DNA of 64,000 nucleotides from Terriglobia bacterium (GTDB taxonomy: Bacteria; Acidobacteriota; Terriglobia; Terriglobales; Acidobacteriaceae). The notes below the pieces were generated by a model that made no database searches, was not told the DNA's origin, and was given only the letters and a program-made list of their open reading frames with translations. The first letter of the stretch is position 1. Each line of letters opens with the position of its first letter. Of this stretch, positions 18,615 to 27,665 are shown piece by piece. The stretch covers positions 62,001 through 126,000 of the forward strand of contig JAIQFP010000001.1 in NCBI GenBank assembly GCA_020073165.1, given 5' to 3'. A program made the position numbers and the translations under genes.

Positions 18615-19823
18615 CTAGTGGCCGTTCTTTCGGCCATAAACCGCCTTTATTGATGAACTTACCTGCTGAACGTCCGGCTCGGGAGGCCCTTCCGACAGGT
18701 GCAGGGAGATAAATTCCATCTCTCCGGGACGGTCGAAAACCCGCTCGGGGAACAGACGCTTGATGGCGATGCGGAAACCGCCAAAAGCGAGGCCCGCCAC
18801 CAGCATGAAGCCAAAAATGATGGCGCACAAGATGATGACGTTCACCAGCAGATTGGCCAGATTGTCTTTCTTGGTGGCGTAGGTGTTCTGGTTCCAGGTC
18901 ACGTCGGCGTCGTAGTTCACCGCTGCCAGCAACGAGCGAGCGTCACTTTGCGTGAGCGGACCGGCAGCCACTACCACGATCGGGCCGGTTCGTTTGTCGA
19001 AGACCGGACCCACATCGCCGAGCGCGGAAGATCCCGCCGGCGATGCCGCGCTCGCAGGATGCGCCGCGGCCTCGATCCGCCGCAGATGCTCGGCTGCGAT
19101 CTGCGGCGTGGGATAAGAGATCAGCATCAACGTAGCTTCACCACCGGAGCCCTGGTAACTCCCCAGCACCACTTCCGCTCCCGCGTTGAAGTCCACCAGT
19201 GCCGCCGGAAGAGGTGTGCCGACCTTCTCCAAAGCCACCGGACCCACCACGTACTTGGCGCTGTTCTTGACGTACGACTCGCGGGGAAGATAACTAGGCA
19301 ACGTAGGCAGCTTCTGTGCGCTGTCGGAGGGCAAAGGCAAAGCGCCCGCCAGTTCACGGAGTTCGGCAGCCGACATTGCGGTCAGCCGGGCGAACATTGC
19401 GTCCACCAGAATGTCGCCGCGATAGAAGAGCACGCGCTCGTTGAGCGAGGCGGCGGCGTCGCCAATCTCTTCCGTCAGCATCTGCGGCATTTTGTAGTAG
19501 GTGAAGGCGCCGTAGGCGCCGCTGGCATCCGCGAACCGCGCTGCCTTAAGGGTAAGCTTGCGGCCGTCGTCGCGGACATAGGTAGCCGAGGCGAAGTCAG
19601 CGAAGCCGTATTCCTTGAGCAGAGCGGCGTTCACCGAATCGGCGACAGCGGGATCCTCGCTGGTGCGCATGCTATCGGAGAGTTGCCATCCGCCAAATTC
19701 CTTGGGAAGAATAGGGGCGGGCGGTGAGCTGGCGGCAAAAGCCGCGCCAGCCAGAACCAGGCCCACGAAGAAGGCCGAGATGATTTTGGGAACCTTCATG
19801 AAGACGGAGGCCGTGCGGGCCAT
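18615..19823 (-). CDS. DUF6599-family membrane protein
   Basis: 402 residues from the ATG at 19823 (a TTG at 19832 and an ATG at 19799 are alternatives). Signal peptide (KIISAFFVGLVLAGAAFA), then PILPKEFGGWQLSDSMRTSEDP, a typical opening for this acidobacterial family. Near the C-terminus is one transmembrane helix (NLLVNVIILCAIIFGFMLVAGLAFGG) followed by a basic stretch, so the large N-terminal domain should be extracytoplasmic. The family's biochemical role is not known. It lies upstream (in transcription order) of nothing obvious and is 79 bp from the amidase stop. Confidence 0.82.
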   Translation of the reverse strand: MARTASVFMKVPKIISAFFVGLVLAGAAFAASSPPAPILPKEFGGWQLSDSMRTSEDPAVADSVNAALLKEYGFADFASATYVRDDGRKLTLKAARFADASGAYGAFTYYKMPQMLTEEIGDAAASLNERVLFYRGDILVDAMFARLTAMSAAELRELAGALPLPSDSAQKLPTLPSYLPRESYVKNSAKYVVGPVALEKVGTPLPAALVDFNAGAEVVLGSYQGSGGEATLMLISYPTPQIAAEHLRRIEAAAHPASAASPAGSSALGDVGPVFDKRTGPIVVVAAGPLTQSDARSLLAAVNYDADVTWNQNTYATKKDNLANLLVNVIILCAIIFGFMLVAGLAFGGFRIAIKRLFPERVFDRPGEMEFISLHLSEGPPEPDVQQVSSSIKAVYGRKNGH

Positions 19824-19902
19824 CCCTAACAATTAGACTACAGACTCGACGGGAAAGTTTCCAGAATGGGGCTCGAACTCGGGGCCGCGTGACTCGCTGC
19901 TG

Positions 19903-22023
19903 CTATTGCCCCTCGCCCTTGTCGATCTTGCTGGCGACCTTGACCCCGCTGAGGCCGCTGACGTACTTGGATATCCCGCGGTAGAGCGACTCGGCAATCT
20001 TCTGCCGGTACTCGGGGGTCTTCAGCCGGCGCTCGTCGCCGGGGTTGCTGACGAAGGAAATCTCAGCCAGGATGGAGGGCATATTGGCGCCAATGAGCAC
20101 GATGAAGGGCGCCTTCTTCACCCCGCGATCGCGGATGCCCGGGCTCTTCGCCGACAAGCCGCTATGCAGCGCGTGCTGCACGTCAGAGGCAAATTCGTGC
20201 GACTCCTCGATCTTTTCCTTGAGTGCGATTTTCTTCACCAGGTCCTGTAGTTCGTGGATGGATTTCTCTGAGACCGCGTTTTCTCGCGCTGCCACCTCCA
20301 GCGCATCCGCCGACGATGTGAAGTTCAGGTAATAGGTCTCCACTCCCCGGGCATCTGGGTCGTCGCTGGAATTGGCATGGATGGAGACGAACAGGTCGGC
20401 CTGCTCCTGGTTGGCAATCGCCGTCCGAGTCTCCAGCGGGATAAAGGTGTCGTCGGTCCGCGTGTACACCACCTCGGCGCCGAGGCGCTCGAGTTGCTTG
20501 CCCAATCGCTTGGCGACGTCGAGAACCAAGTCCTTTTCCAGCAGACCATTGGGCCCGATGGTGCCGGTGTCATGCCCGCCGTGGCCGGGGTCAATCACGA
20601 TCTTGCCGATCTTCAGGCCCAGGGCGCGAATCAGGGAACGATCGCCGCTCGCGTTGGGCTGGGCCTCGTGGACGTCGAGTTCCGGTGGTGTAGCCGTCCG
20701 CTTCCCCTTGACGCTGCGACCCTTGCGCGCTGGCGGCGTGGGCGGCGCTGCCTTGCTCTCGGGCTTGATATCCGGCGGATCCAGCTGGGTGACGGTGACA
20801 TCGTCCTCATCGTCAGGTTCGACAATCTTCTTCTTCCCGCCAGTGGGGGCGGCCGCGGTCGACGCCTTCTTAGGCCCCGCTTTCGCCTCTACTGTCGGTT
20901 CGGGCTGGGACGGAGCCGCGGGTGCGTCTGTCTTGGCTGCCGCAGGCGTGACTGGTGTTCTCGTGGGTTCCGGTTTGGATTCCGCGATGGCCGTCGCGGT
21001 GACAGGTGCAGATTCCTTGCTGCGCGCTGCCTTGGCCGCTTGCCGCCCGTGAATATCAATGATCAGGCGCGAAGGATTGGGCAGCAGGAAGGCCTCGTAG
21101 TCGGAGAGGTCATCCACCTCCAGCACTACGCGCGTCTTGCCCGGCTGGAACTGGGCCACGCGGATCTTCTTGAGGAAGCCATCGTCTACGTCGAAGGTCT
21201 TGCCCACCAGCGTGGAAGCCAGCTTGGTATCGAGCAGGTCGAAAAAGATGCGATCCGGGTGGTCGATGCGTTGCGACTCGTACTTGACATCTTGTTCGAG
21301 GTCAATCGCTACCCGCGTGTAGTCCGGTGTGGACCAGTGGCGGATGCTGGTAACGCGTGCCTGCCGGCTGGCCCTGGAGTCGGCGGCATCGTGGCTGTCG
21401 TTGCTCGCGCTCTGGTTAGCATCGTCGGGCCCGCTTTCATCGTCGGAAGCCTTCGAACTCCGCGTGTCCTTGGATCGCAGGCTGGCCTGCTGCACGGGTT
21501 GCGCCAGCGCCTGGCGCGCTTCTTCCGCCAGGTGATTGCGGGGATAGCGGCGCAGGAACTCCGTGAAGGTGGTGCGCGCGCGGGCGGGATCGTTCAGATC
21601 ATCCTGGTAGATCTCGCCGACCGTAAACAGCGCATCGAAACGATACTTGCTGCCGGGATATTCCCGGCGCAGAAACTGGTACTGTGCGATGGCCGAGCGC
21701 AGGATGCCGTCGTCGTCAAAGCGGCGGCCCATTTCCACCTGCAACTCAGCCACCGCAACCACGCTGGAATCGGCCTTGCTGGACGTTGGAGAACCGTAGT
21801 AGACCCGGCGATAGGCGTTAATGACTCGCGAATATTCGCGGCGTGTGCGCTCGCTGGAAGGGCGGCCGTTCAACGCCTCCCGCATGCGCTCGGCGGTGGC
21901 GCACTGCGTTCGGGCCCAGGCCTCCGACTTGTGCCCGCCCGCACGCGCCGGAAGCGCGGGGAGCAACAGCAGCAAAGCTGCGCCCAGACGCAGCATGCGT
22001 CGGCTTCGGAGGAGGCTCTTCAA
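19903..22023 (-). CDS. N-acetylmuramoyl-L-alanine amidase with tetratricopeptide-like and AMIN domains
   Basis: 706 residues from a TTG at 22023 (an ATG at 21996 is possible). Order of parts: signal peptide (AALLLLLPALPARA), an outer-membrane-lipoprotein/TPR-like helical region (residues about 60-160, SAIAQYQFLRREYPGSKYRFDALFTVGEIYQ), an AMIN domain (VTSIRHWSTPDYTRVAIDLE... LIIDIHG, about 225-330), a long Pro/Ala/Lys linker, and Amidase_3 (KIVIDPGHGGHDTGTIGPNG... LFVSIHANSS, about 475-690) with the zinc ligands in DPGHGGHD and SIHAN and a Glu in ETYYLN/ILAEISF. It should cleave the stem peptide from murein during cell separation. AMIN targets peptidoglycan or septal sites. Confidence 0.93.
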   Translation of the reverse strand: MKSLLRSRRMLRLGAALLLLLPALPARAGGHKSEAWARTQCATAERMREALNGRPSSERTRREYSRVINAYRRVYYGSPTSSKADSSVVAVAELQVEMGRRFDDDGILRSAIAQYQFLRREYPGSKYRFDALFTVGEIYQDDLNDPARARTTFTEFLRRYPRNHLAEEARQALAQPVQQASLRSKDTRSSKASDDESGPDDANQSASNDSHDAADSRASRQARVTSIRHWSTPDYTRVAIDLEQDVKYESQRIDHPDRIFFDLLDTKLASTLVGKTFDVDDGFLKKIRVAQFQPGKTRVVLEVDDLSDYEAFLLPNPSRLIIDIHGRQAAKAARSKESAPVTATAIAESKPEPTRTPVTPAAAKTDAPAAPSQPEPTVEAKAGPKKASTAAAPTGGKKKIVEPDDEDDVTVTQLDPPDIKPESKAAPPTPPARKGRSVKGKRTATPPELDVHEAQPNASGDRSLIRALGLKIGKIVIDPGHGGHDTGTIGPNGLLEKDLVLDVAKRLGKQLERLGAEVVYTRTDDTFIPLETRTAIANQEQADLFVSIHANSSDDPDARGVETYYLNFTSSADALEVAARENAVSEKSIHELQDLVKKIALKEKIEESHEFASDVQHALHSGLSAKSPGIRDRGVKKAPFIVLIGANMPSILAEISFVSNPGDERRLKTPEYRQKIAESLYRGISKYVSGLSGVKVASKIDKGEGQ

Positions 22024-22083
22024 TGTTTCCAGTCCGTAATCGCGATGGTTCTACTACCTGCCTACTGAGAGATGCGCTTACCC

Positions 22084-22932
22084 TCAGTCGGTGTTGCTAA
22101 TGTACAGAAACCCGTTGGCATCGCGTTGTACCCGCACCGGATCATGCACGGGACCGCCCAGGATGTGCGAGTCCGAATCCGATTCGCCCAGATACAACTG
22201 GGTGATCCGTTTGACGTAATTGCGGGTCTCGGCGATTCGCGGTACCCCGGCACTGCGTGCCACCGCCCCTGCGCCCGCGTTGTAGGCCGCCAGGCTGAGC
22301 TTCAGGTCGCCACCGTAGCTCTCCATCAGCTTCTTGAGGTGGCGAACGCCAGCGTCCACGTTCTGCAACGGGTCGAAGGGGTTGGAGACGTGCAGTTGCC
22401 GTGCCGTCTGCGGCATCAGTTGCATCAACCCCATCGCGCCCTTGCGGGAAACCGCGTTGGGATTGAAGTTCGACTCCACCTTGATCACCGCACGTACCAG
22501 GCTGGGATCCACGTTGTGCCGGGCCGCTGCCTGATCGATCGCGGCATCGATCTGCTCCTGGGTAAACGGCCTGCCACGACTGAAAGTGACCGGAGCGCTC
22601 GAGTTCGAGCCCTGGTCCAGGTACTGGTTCACCTCGGCCGCCGCCGAGCGCGCCGCCCGTATGTTGGCGGAGGGAACCGGCTTCCAGCGATGGGCGGTCG
22701 TACTCCAGTAGACCAGCGAACTTTGCCGGGTTACAGGAGCTTGCGCCCACCGCGTCGCGGTAACGGGAGCTTCTTCGTTGACATAGACCTTGCGGCCGCT
22801 GTCGTCGGTCGTAGAGGTGATCGCCGTGGTGGACCCGGTCTGTGCCTGCACGTATGGCGTAGTAGTCGTGAGAGAAAGGAAGGTCGCGATTACGGGACTA
22901 GCCATCAGGGCGAGTTGCAGGTGCTTTCGCAT
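22084..22932 (-). CDS. Lytic murein transglycosylase (SLT domain)
   Basis: 282 residues from the ATG at 22932 (TTG at 22965 possible). Signal peptide (LALMASPVIATFLSLTTTTPYVQA), a variable region, then an SLT/GH23 domain: VDPSLVRAVIKVESNFNPNA with the catalytic Glu in KVES, GAMGLMQLMPQTA, and LAAYNAGAGAV. It cleaves glycan strands to 1,6-anhydro-muropeptides. It is 60 bp downstream-facing toward the amidase gene and co-directional, so the two cell-wall enzymes may be expressed together. Confidence 0.92.
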   Translation of the reverse strand: MRKHLQLALMASPVIATFLSLTTTTPYVQAQTGSTTAITSTTDDSGRKVYVNEEAPVTATRWAQAPVTRQSSLVYWSTTAHRWKPVPSANIRAARSAAAEVNQYLDQGSNSSAPVTFSRGRPFTQEQIDAAIDQAAARHNVDPSLVRAVIKVESNFNPNAVSRKGAMGLMQLMPQTARQLHVSNPFDPLQNVDAGVRHLKKLMESYGGDLKLSLAAYNAGAGAVARSAGVPRIAETRNYVKRITQLYLGESDSDSHILGGPVHDPVRVQRDANGFLYISNTD

Positions 22933-22969
22933 AGCCGGGTACCAGCCTTCGCCACCGAGACACAAAAAC

Positions 22970-23052
22970 CCCGGTGACTACCTACCCGGGAACCTGACGG
23001 AGAATTCTTACCAGAGTGCAGCAATTATAGGCTGGCAGGGGGGAGGGGGCAA
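22970..23052 (-). promoter_or_regulatory. Promoter and structured leader of the transglycosylase gene
   Basis: On the minus strand TTGCCC (23047-23052) and TATAAT (23024-23029) are 17 nt apart, giving a start near 23016. In the leader a GC-rich hairpin forms between 22970-22974 and 22986-22990 (CCCGG/CCGGG, loop 11 nt) after CCGTCAGG. The leader of about 85 nt is long enough for regulation, but I could not assign it to a known riboswitch class. Confidence 0.45.
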
Positions 23053-23188
23053 TCTCTCCGAAGGGCATAGAACCACCGAAGTAATCCGCATAAGTTACTG
23101 AAATATAGCTTGTTAGGGACGGACTGCCGGCCCTCGCAGGTGCGCTTCCGGGAATTCGACCCGAAATGGGCACGCAAGAAAGTTCTTG

Positions 23189-23214
23189 ACTTTGTGGACT
23201 CTATAATACAAAGT
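23189..23214 (+). promoter_or_regulatory. Operator-like inverted repeat overlapping the -10 box of the CreD-like gene
   Basis: Perfect 7-bp arms ACTTTGT (23189-23195) and ACAAAGT (23208-23214) are separated by 12 nt that include TATAAT (23202-23207). A regulator bound to the repeat would cover the -10 box. TTGACT at 23186-23191 is too close (10 nt) to serve as the -35. The start codon follows at 23237 with GGAG seven bases before it. Confidence 0.55.
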
Positions 23215-23236
23215 ACTCTGCATACGGAGAAGTCCC

Positions 23237-24502
23237 ATGATCAAGCGCATTGCCGCCCTGACCTTCATCTTCGTCTGCACTGCCGTCGCCTGGGTCATCC
23301 TGGGCGCCACCATTTTCGCGCGCACCTATTCAGCGGGCGATCGCCTGGAAACCAAAGTTGCCTCCAGTTGGGGATCGGCCCAGGTGCAGACCCCGCCTAC
23401 TGCCGCCTATTGGGTGACCCGGACCAAGACCGAGGAAACCCTGCAGAACGGGCAAAGGATCCTGCGGCAGGTGCCGGAATCGACCCGGGTACCTTTGCCA
23501 CTGGAAAGCAGCCGAGTGAATGTTGCGCTCCATCTCGATCCTCGGCAGAAGGGGCTGTTGTGGTACAGCACCTACGCCGTGGATTTCGCGGGGGCATACC
23601 GCTTCACCAACACGAGCTCCGAAGACGAAGCAGTTTCCTTTCAATTGAAGTTTCCCGCTGCCCATGCGGTCTACGACGACCTGGCCGTGCTGGTGGATGG
23701 CCAGCCTGCAATCATCCGCACCGACAGCAATGGGGCCACTGCCACCGTGACGTTGCCGGCAGGCAAGCCGGTGTCTCTGAGCTTCTCCTACCGCTCGCAG
23801 GGAATGGGAAGCTGGGTTTACCGCTTCGGCGATGACGTCTCCCAGGTCCACGACTTCGCACTGAACATGAAAACCAATTTCAAAGAGGTGGACTTCCCGC
23901 AGGACACGCTCTCGCCCACGGAGAAACGGGAGACTCCGGACGGCTGGGAGCTGACCTGGAAGTACAACAATCTGCTTTCGGGCTTGCAGATCGGGACCAC
24001 CATGCCGGAGAAGCTGCAGCCCGGGCCGCTGGCCGGCCAGATCAGCTTCTTCGCCCCGGTGTCGCTGTTCTTTTTCTTCTTCCTGATGTTCATCATCACC
24101 ACCCTGCGCGGGATCGAGCTACACCCGATGAATTACTTCTTTCTGGCGACGGCGTTCTTTGCTTTCCACCTGCTCATGGCGTACCTGGTGGACCACATCT
24201 CGATTCACTGGGCTTTCGTAATCTGCTCCGCCGTGTCCGTTTTTCTCGTGGTAAGTTACCTGCGCCTGGTGGTGGGAATCCGCTTCGCCGCGGTAGAAGC
24301 GGGCTTGGCCCAGCTCATCTACCTGGTGCTGTTCTCCTACGCGTTTTTCTTCAAAGGCTTTACCGGGCTGGCGGTCACCATCGGCTCGATCATCACCCTG
24401 TTTGTGGTGATGCAGATGACGGGAAAGATCAAATGGGCCGAGAAGTTCGCCGCCAAACCGGCTCCTCAGCCGGCGTTCTCCTCGGGAGGCCTGCACGACT
24501 AA
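23237..24502 (+). CDS. CreD-like inner-membrane protein
   Basis: 421 residues. N-terminal membrane helix (IAALTFIFVCTAVAWVILGATIFA), then a large extracytoplasmic beta-rich domain with YWVTRTKTEETLQNGQ, an AGAYRFTNTSSEDEAVSFQLKFP block and VSLSFSYRSQGMGSWVYRFG, and five or six C-terminal transmembrane helices from about residue 275 (APVSLFFFFFLMFIITTLRG; PMNYFFLATAFFAFHLLMAYLVDHISIHW). This arrangement matches the CreD (CET) family, induced in other bacteria under envelope stress or beta-lactam exposure. Its role here is inferred only. It appears to be the single gene of its transcript, controlled by the repeat just upstream. Confidence 0.8.
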   Translation: MIKRIAALTFIFVCTAVAWVILGATIFARTYSAGDRLETKVASSWGSAQVQTPPTAAYWVTRTKTEETLQNGQRILRQVPESTRVPLPLESSRVNVALHLDPRQKGLLWYSTYAVDFAGAYRFTNTSSEDEAVSFQLKFPAAHAVYDDLAVLVDGQPAIIRTDSNGATATVTLPAGKPVSLSFSYRSQGMGSWVYRFGDDVSQVHDFALNMKTNFKEVDFPQDTLSPTEKRETPDGWELTWKYNNLLSGLQIGTTMPEKLQPGPLAGQISFFAPVSLFFFFFLMFIITTLRGIELHPMNYFFLATAFFAFHLLMAYLVDHISIHWAFVICSAVSVFLVVSYLRLVVGIRFAAVEAGLAQLIYLVLFSYAFFFKGFTGLAVTIGSIITLFVVMQMTGKIKWAEKFAAKPAPQPAFSSGGLHD

Positions 24503-24620
24503 AAGCCTGTAACAAAACCCGCCCTACCGCGACCTGCATAGAAGGTCGTGCGCGCACCATTGATTCATTGGACGATTGAGCCGTCTCGCGCCACGCTGCG
24601 GCAGCTGCCGGCCATCCCGT

Positions 24621-26192
24621 TCACGGCTCTGTTGATGGTGCTATCGCCTCCACAAACGATCCTAGGCTGTCGGGCTTCCTCGACAGTGCTCCGCGCCCAC
24701 CGCCGAACCCCTGCTTCACCAGCTTGAAGATGGTTCGCCGATTTTGGGCAATCAATCTCACCCATGCCAGGCGGCCCATCATGGGGAAATAGATGCCGCG
24801 GAAACAGAGACGCGCGAGGAAGATGTTGACACGATGACCCAGGGGTTGGTCGCGCAGCGCGTCTACGGCTTTGGCCAGTGCGTCGGGGCTGTAGGCATGC
24901 GCCCACCCGTAATTCACCTCGGAATGAGCTTCTGCAATGGTCATCTTCAACGGCGTGTGGGCCATGGCAAACGGGATGAACTCCTGCCAGTGCTTGGGCC
25001 GCGTAAGCCGACCGGCGGTCTCCAGCCGCTTGTAAAGCGGCGTCGCCGGCAAGGGAGTCAGCAGACCAAAAATGGGTAGTCCGGGTGGCCAGGTGCGAAC
25101 CTGCGCGAGCGTCCGCTCGGCGACGCCCACGGTGTCATTATCCATGCCAAAAATGAAGGAAGTAATCGCATACACATTTCGCTGGGCGAGCCTTTCGAGC
25201 ACGGCGGCGTATTCACCGGGCTGGTTGAATCCCTTGTTCACATCTTTAAGATTGGCAGGGTCGATGGACTCCATGCCAATGAAAACCCATTTGCCCCCCG
25301 AGGCCGCAATCAGGTCAACCAGTTCCTCATCGCGCAGCAAATTGGCGCTGATCTGGGCCACCCAATTCACCTGCGCGCCGGCGGCAACGATGTCAAGCAG
25401 CAGCGACTTGGTGCGTTTAATGTTGATGGCGAAATTATCGTCAATGAAAAAAACGGCAATCTGACCTTTTTCTTTGCGGGCCCGCGCTTTCAACAGCAGC
25501 AATTCATTTACTACACTCTGGTTGGTGCGGAAGCGAATGGAGTCGCCAAAAAATCCGGTCACAGTGCAGAACTCGCAGCCGTAAGGACAGCCTCGCCCGG
25601 ACTCGACCGGAACAATGCGAAATGTTCCCCAGCCCTCTCCGACTCGGTTGAGCAGCCGGGTCGCAATCTTCGGCACCAGATTGAACTGGTCGAGGTCAAT
25701 CGAATCCCACGGGATGGCCGGATACGCCTGGAGCGAGGGCTTGCGCTCCTTCCCAGCCTCATCCACGGGCGCGTAGATGTCCTTGAGCTCGCCACGGACC
25801 GCGTCTTCCACGATCTTCGGCCACGTTTCATCGGCTTCCCCGAGGGCCACTGCATCGGCGTGACGCGGCCCACCGTCGCGACCGAGCGCCTCGTCGGCCA
25901 TTTCCGTTACGTGAGGCCCGCCCATCACCACCGGCACTCCCGCGGCGCGAACCGCGTCGGCCATGCGGTAGGCCTTGGCGATCATCCTCGTCATCGCACC
26001 GATGCCGACCAGTCCAATGTTCTCTTTGCGAACGAACCGCGTGATGCTCTCTTCATTCATCGGCTGGGCGTTGCCATCAATCAGCAACACCTCATGGCCC
26101 GCCGGGGTCAGCGCTTGGAGAAGAAACATCCAAAGGTGCGGCATGAAATTACGAGTCACGCCGTTGTCGGGGTTGTAAAGCAGAATTCTCAT
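24621..26192 (-). CDS. B12-binding radical SAM protein (DUF4070-type C-terminus)
   Basis: 523 residues from the ATG at 26192 (an ATG at 26207 is in frame). The N-terminal cobalamin-binding-like domain (ILLYNPDNG... HEVLLIDGNAQP... VPVVMGGPHVTEM) is followed by the radical SAM core with CPYGCEFC (CxxxCxxC, near residue 205) and FFIDDNF, and a C-terminal helical part (FGLLTPLPATPLYKRL). Such enzymes carry out methylations or other radical reactions on unreactive carbons; hopanoid C-2 methylase HpnP has this build, but so do many others. There is no hopanoid gene nearby, so specificity is open. Confidence 0.88.
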   Translation of the reverse strand: MRILLYNPDNGVTRNFMPHLWMFLLQALTPAGHEVLLIDGNAQPMNEESITRFVRKENIGLVGIGAMTRMIAKAYRMADAVRAAGVPVVMGGPHVTEMADEALGRDGGPRHADAVALGEADETWPKIVEDAVRGELKDIYAPVDEAGKERKPSLQAYPAIPWDSIDLDQFNLVPKIATRLLNRVGEGWGTFRIVPVESGRGCPYGCEFCTVTGFFGDSIRFRTNQSVVNELLLLKARARKEKGQIAVFFIDDNFAINIKRTKSLLLDIVAAGAQVNWVAQISANLLRDEELVDLIAASGGKWVFIGMESIDPANLKDVNKGFNQPGEYAAVLERLAQRNVYAITSFIFGMDNDTVGVAERTLAQVRTWPPGLPIFGLLTPLPATPLYKRLETAGRLTRPKHWQEFIPFAMAHTPLKMTIAEAHSEVNYGWAHAYSPDALAKAVDALRDQPLGHRVNIFLARLCFRGIYFPMMGRLAWVRLIAQNRRTIFKLVKQGFGGGRGALSRKPDSLGSFVEAIAPSTEP

Positions 26193-26514
26193 AGCTTCTT
26201 TCCCCATTCCAGAAATCGCTGCTTTGGTGCGTGGCCCACCGCGGGAGGAGACACTAGCGGCGTCCGAACCGGCGGTTTCCCCGTGCGCTTCTTATCCAGG
26301 ATTTTCGTTTGGGAGTACCCCAGTGGGCAGGATTGTACACCCGATGCCCTTGTCTTGATCTGGAAAGGCGCTGAGGACGAGTTTGTTACCGGCTCTACGC
26401 GGCATGGATAACCCCCGTCCCGCAGGAACGATTGAAACACTGCAAACTGCGGCTCGTCAGGCCCGCTCTGACTTTCCCCTCTCCGTGCCCCTGTAGTACC
26501 CTCGCACTGACCCC
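26193..26514. other. Divergent spacer between radical SAM and Rieske genes
   Basis: About 320 bases without a supported gene. It should hold the promoters of both divergent neighbours. I saw no clear -35/-10 pair or palindrome. Confidence 0.35.
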
Positions 26515-27630
26515 ATGCCCGAACTCGACTCCCCACAGCGTCAGACCCCGGACTCCCTCATGCTGTCCGGCTTCTGGTATCGCGCCCTGGCTAGCGACCA
26601 GATCAGCCGCAATCGCCTGAAAAAGGCGATGCTGCTAGAAATCCCGCTGGTCATTGGCCGCGACCGCCAGGGACGTCCGTTCGCCTTGCGCGATGCCTGT
26701 CCGCACCGCGGCATGCCTCTCTCCTGCGGCTGGTTCGATGGCCAACAACTGGAGTGCAGCTATCACGGCTGGAAATTCGACGCCCACTCCGGCCAGTGCC
26801 AGCTCATTCCCTCGCTGACCGCCGATCAGACTCTGAAAGTCGACCGCATCTACGCCGGCAGTTTCGCCTGCCAGGAGCACGACGATTTCATCTGGGTATT
26901 CATCCCCGAGCCCAACCCCACCGGCGCAGGTTTCGCCAGGCGCGACGAACCTCCCGTCCCCGTCCCGCGCGTCACGACCTTCAGCGACAAATACAAGCTG
27001 GCATACCTGAGCGCCGACCTGCCTTGCAGCGTGGACCACGGCATCATCGGCCTGATGGATCCCGCCCACGGCCCCTTCGTCCACCAGGCTTGGTGGTGGC
27101 GCTCCCGCCACAGCATCCACGAAAAGCAGAAGAATTTTGAGCCCATCCCCAACGGCTTCCGCATGAGCGCCCACACCCCCAGCTCGAACAGCGCCCCCTA
27201 CAAGCTGCTGCGCCTGTACGCCGACGCGGAGGCCATCACCACCACCATTGACTTCGTTCTGCCCAACCTCCGTTCCGAGATTATTCAAGCAGGGAAGTAC
27301 TGGTTCGCCAGCCTGACCACGGTCACGCCCATCACCCGCAGTCACTGCCGGATCGACGTGGTGGCGGCGTGGAACATCTTCCGCTGGCTGCCCTTCGGCC
27401 CGGAGCTGCTGAAGTATGTCTTTGCCAAATTTGTGGAGCAGGACCGGCAAACCATGGAGAAACAATCCGAGGGGCTGAAACACAACCCCCACCTGATGCT
27501 GATTGACGATGCCGACCGTCCCGCCAAGTGGTACTTCCAACTCAAGTCCGCGTATCTGGAGGCCCGCCGCAACGGCGGAGACATGCGTCATCCCATGCCC
27601 GGGCCAGTCACGCTGAAGTGGAGAAGTTAG
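26515..27630 (+). CDS. Rieske non-haem iron oxygenase, alpha-subunit type
   Basis: 371 residues. The N-terminal Rieske [2Fe-2S] domain has CPHRGMPL (residues 62-69) and CSYHGWKF (about 81-88). The catalytic domain has the mononuclear-iron motif region DHGIIGLMDPAHGPFVH, with Asp/His ligands expected in DPAHGPFVH. The build resembles PobA/vanillate O-demethylase/Pao-like single-component oxygenases, which need a separate reductase; none is adjacent. Its substrate cannot be told from sequence. Its end overlaps repeat DNA shared with the convergent gene. Confidence 0.9.
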   Translation: MPELDSPQRQTPDSLMLSGFWYRALASDQISRNRLKKAMLLEIPLVIGRDRQGRPFALRDACPHRGMPLSCGWFDGQQLECSYHGWKFDAHSGQCQLIPSLTADQTLKVDRIYAGSFACQEHDDFIWVFIPEPNPTGAGFARRDEPPVPVPRVTTFSDKYKLAYLSADLPCSVDHGIIGLMDPAHGPFVHQAWWWRSRHSIHEKQKNFEPIPNGFRMSAHTPSSNSAPYKLLRLYADAEAITTTIDFVLPNLRSEIIQAGKYWFASLTTVTPITRSHCRIDVVAAWNIFRWLPFGPELLKYVFAKFVEQDRQTMEKQSEGLKHNPHLMLIDDADRPAKWYFQLKSAYLEARRNGGDMRHPMPGPVTLKWRS

Positions 27631-27665
27631 TACCGAGTACCCAGTACCGAGCAACACTCGGTACT
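27629..27665. repeat. AGTACC[CG] heptamer repeat with inverted copy (possible bidirectional terminator)
   Basis: AGTACCG-AGTACCC-AGTACCG-AG occupies 27629-27651 and the reverse copy CTCGGTACT follows at 27657-27665. It overlaps the stop codons of the two convergent genes. The inverted parts can form a hairpin on either strand. Confidence 0.75.

Noticed and set aside
20377-22068. 563-residue open frame on the plus strand
   Set aside because: Antisense to the amidase gene, whose domains are unmistakable; the plus-strand product has no recognisable motif.
22940-23040. ydaO (c-di-AMP) riboswitch before the transglycosylase gene
   Set aside because: Only the 3' part bears some likeness; the 5' half with GGGTGAATCC is not found and a good promoter lies too close.
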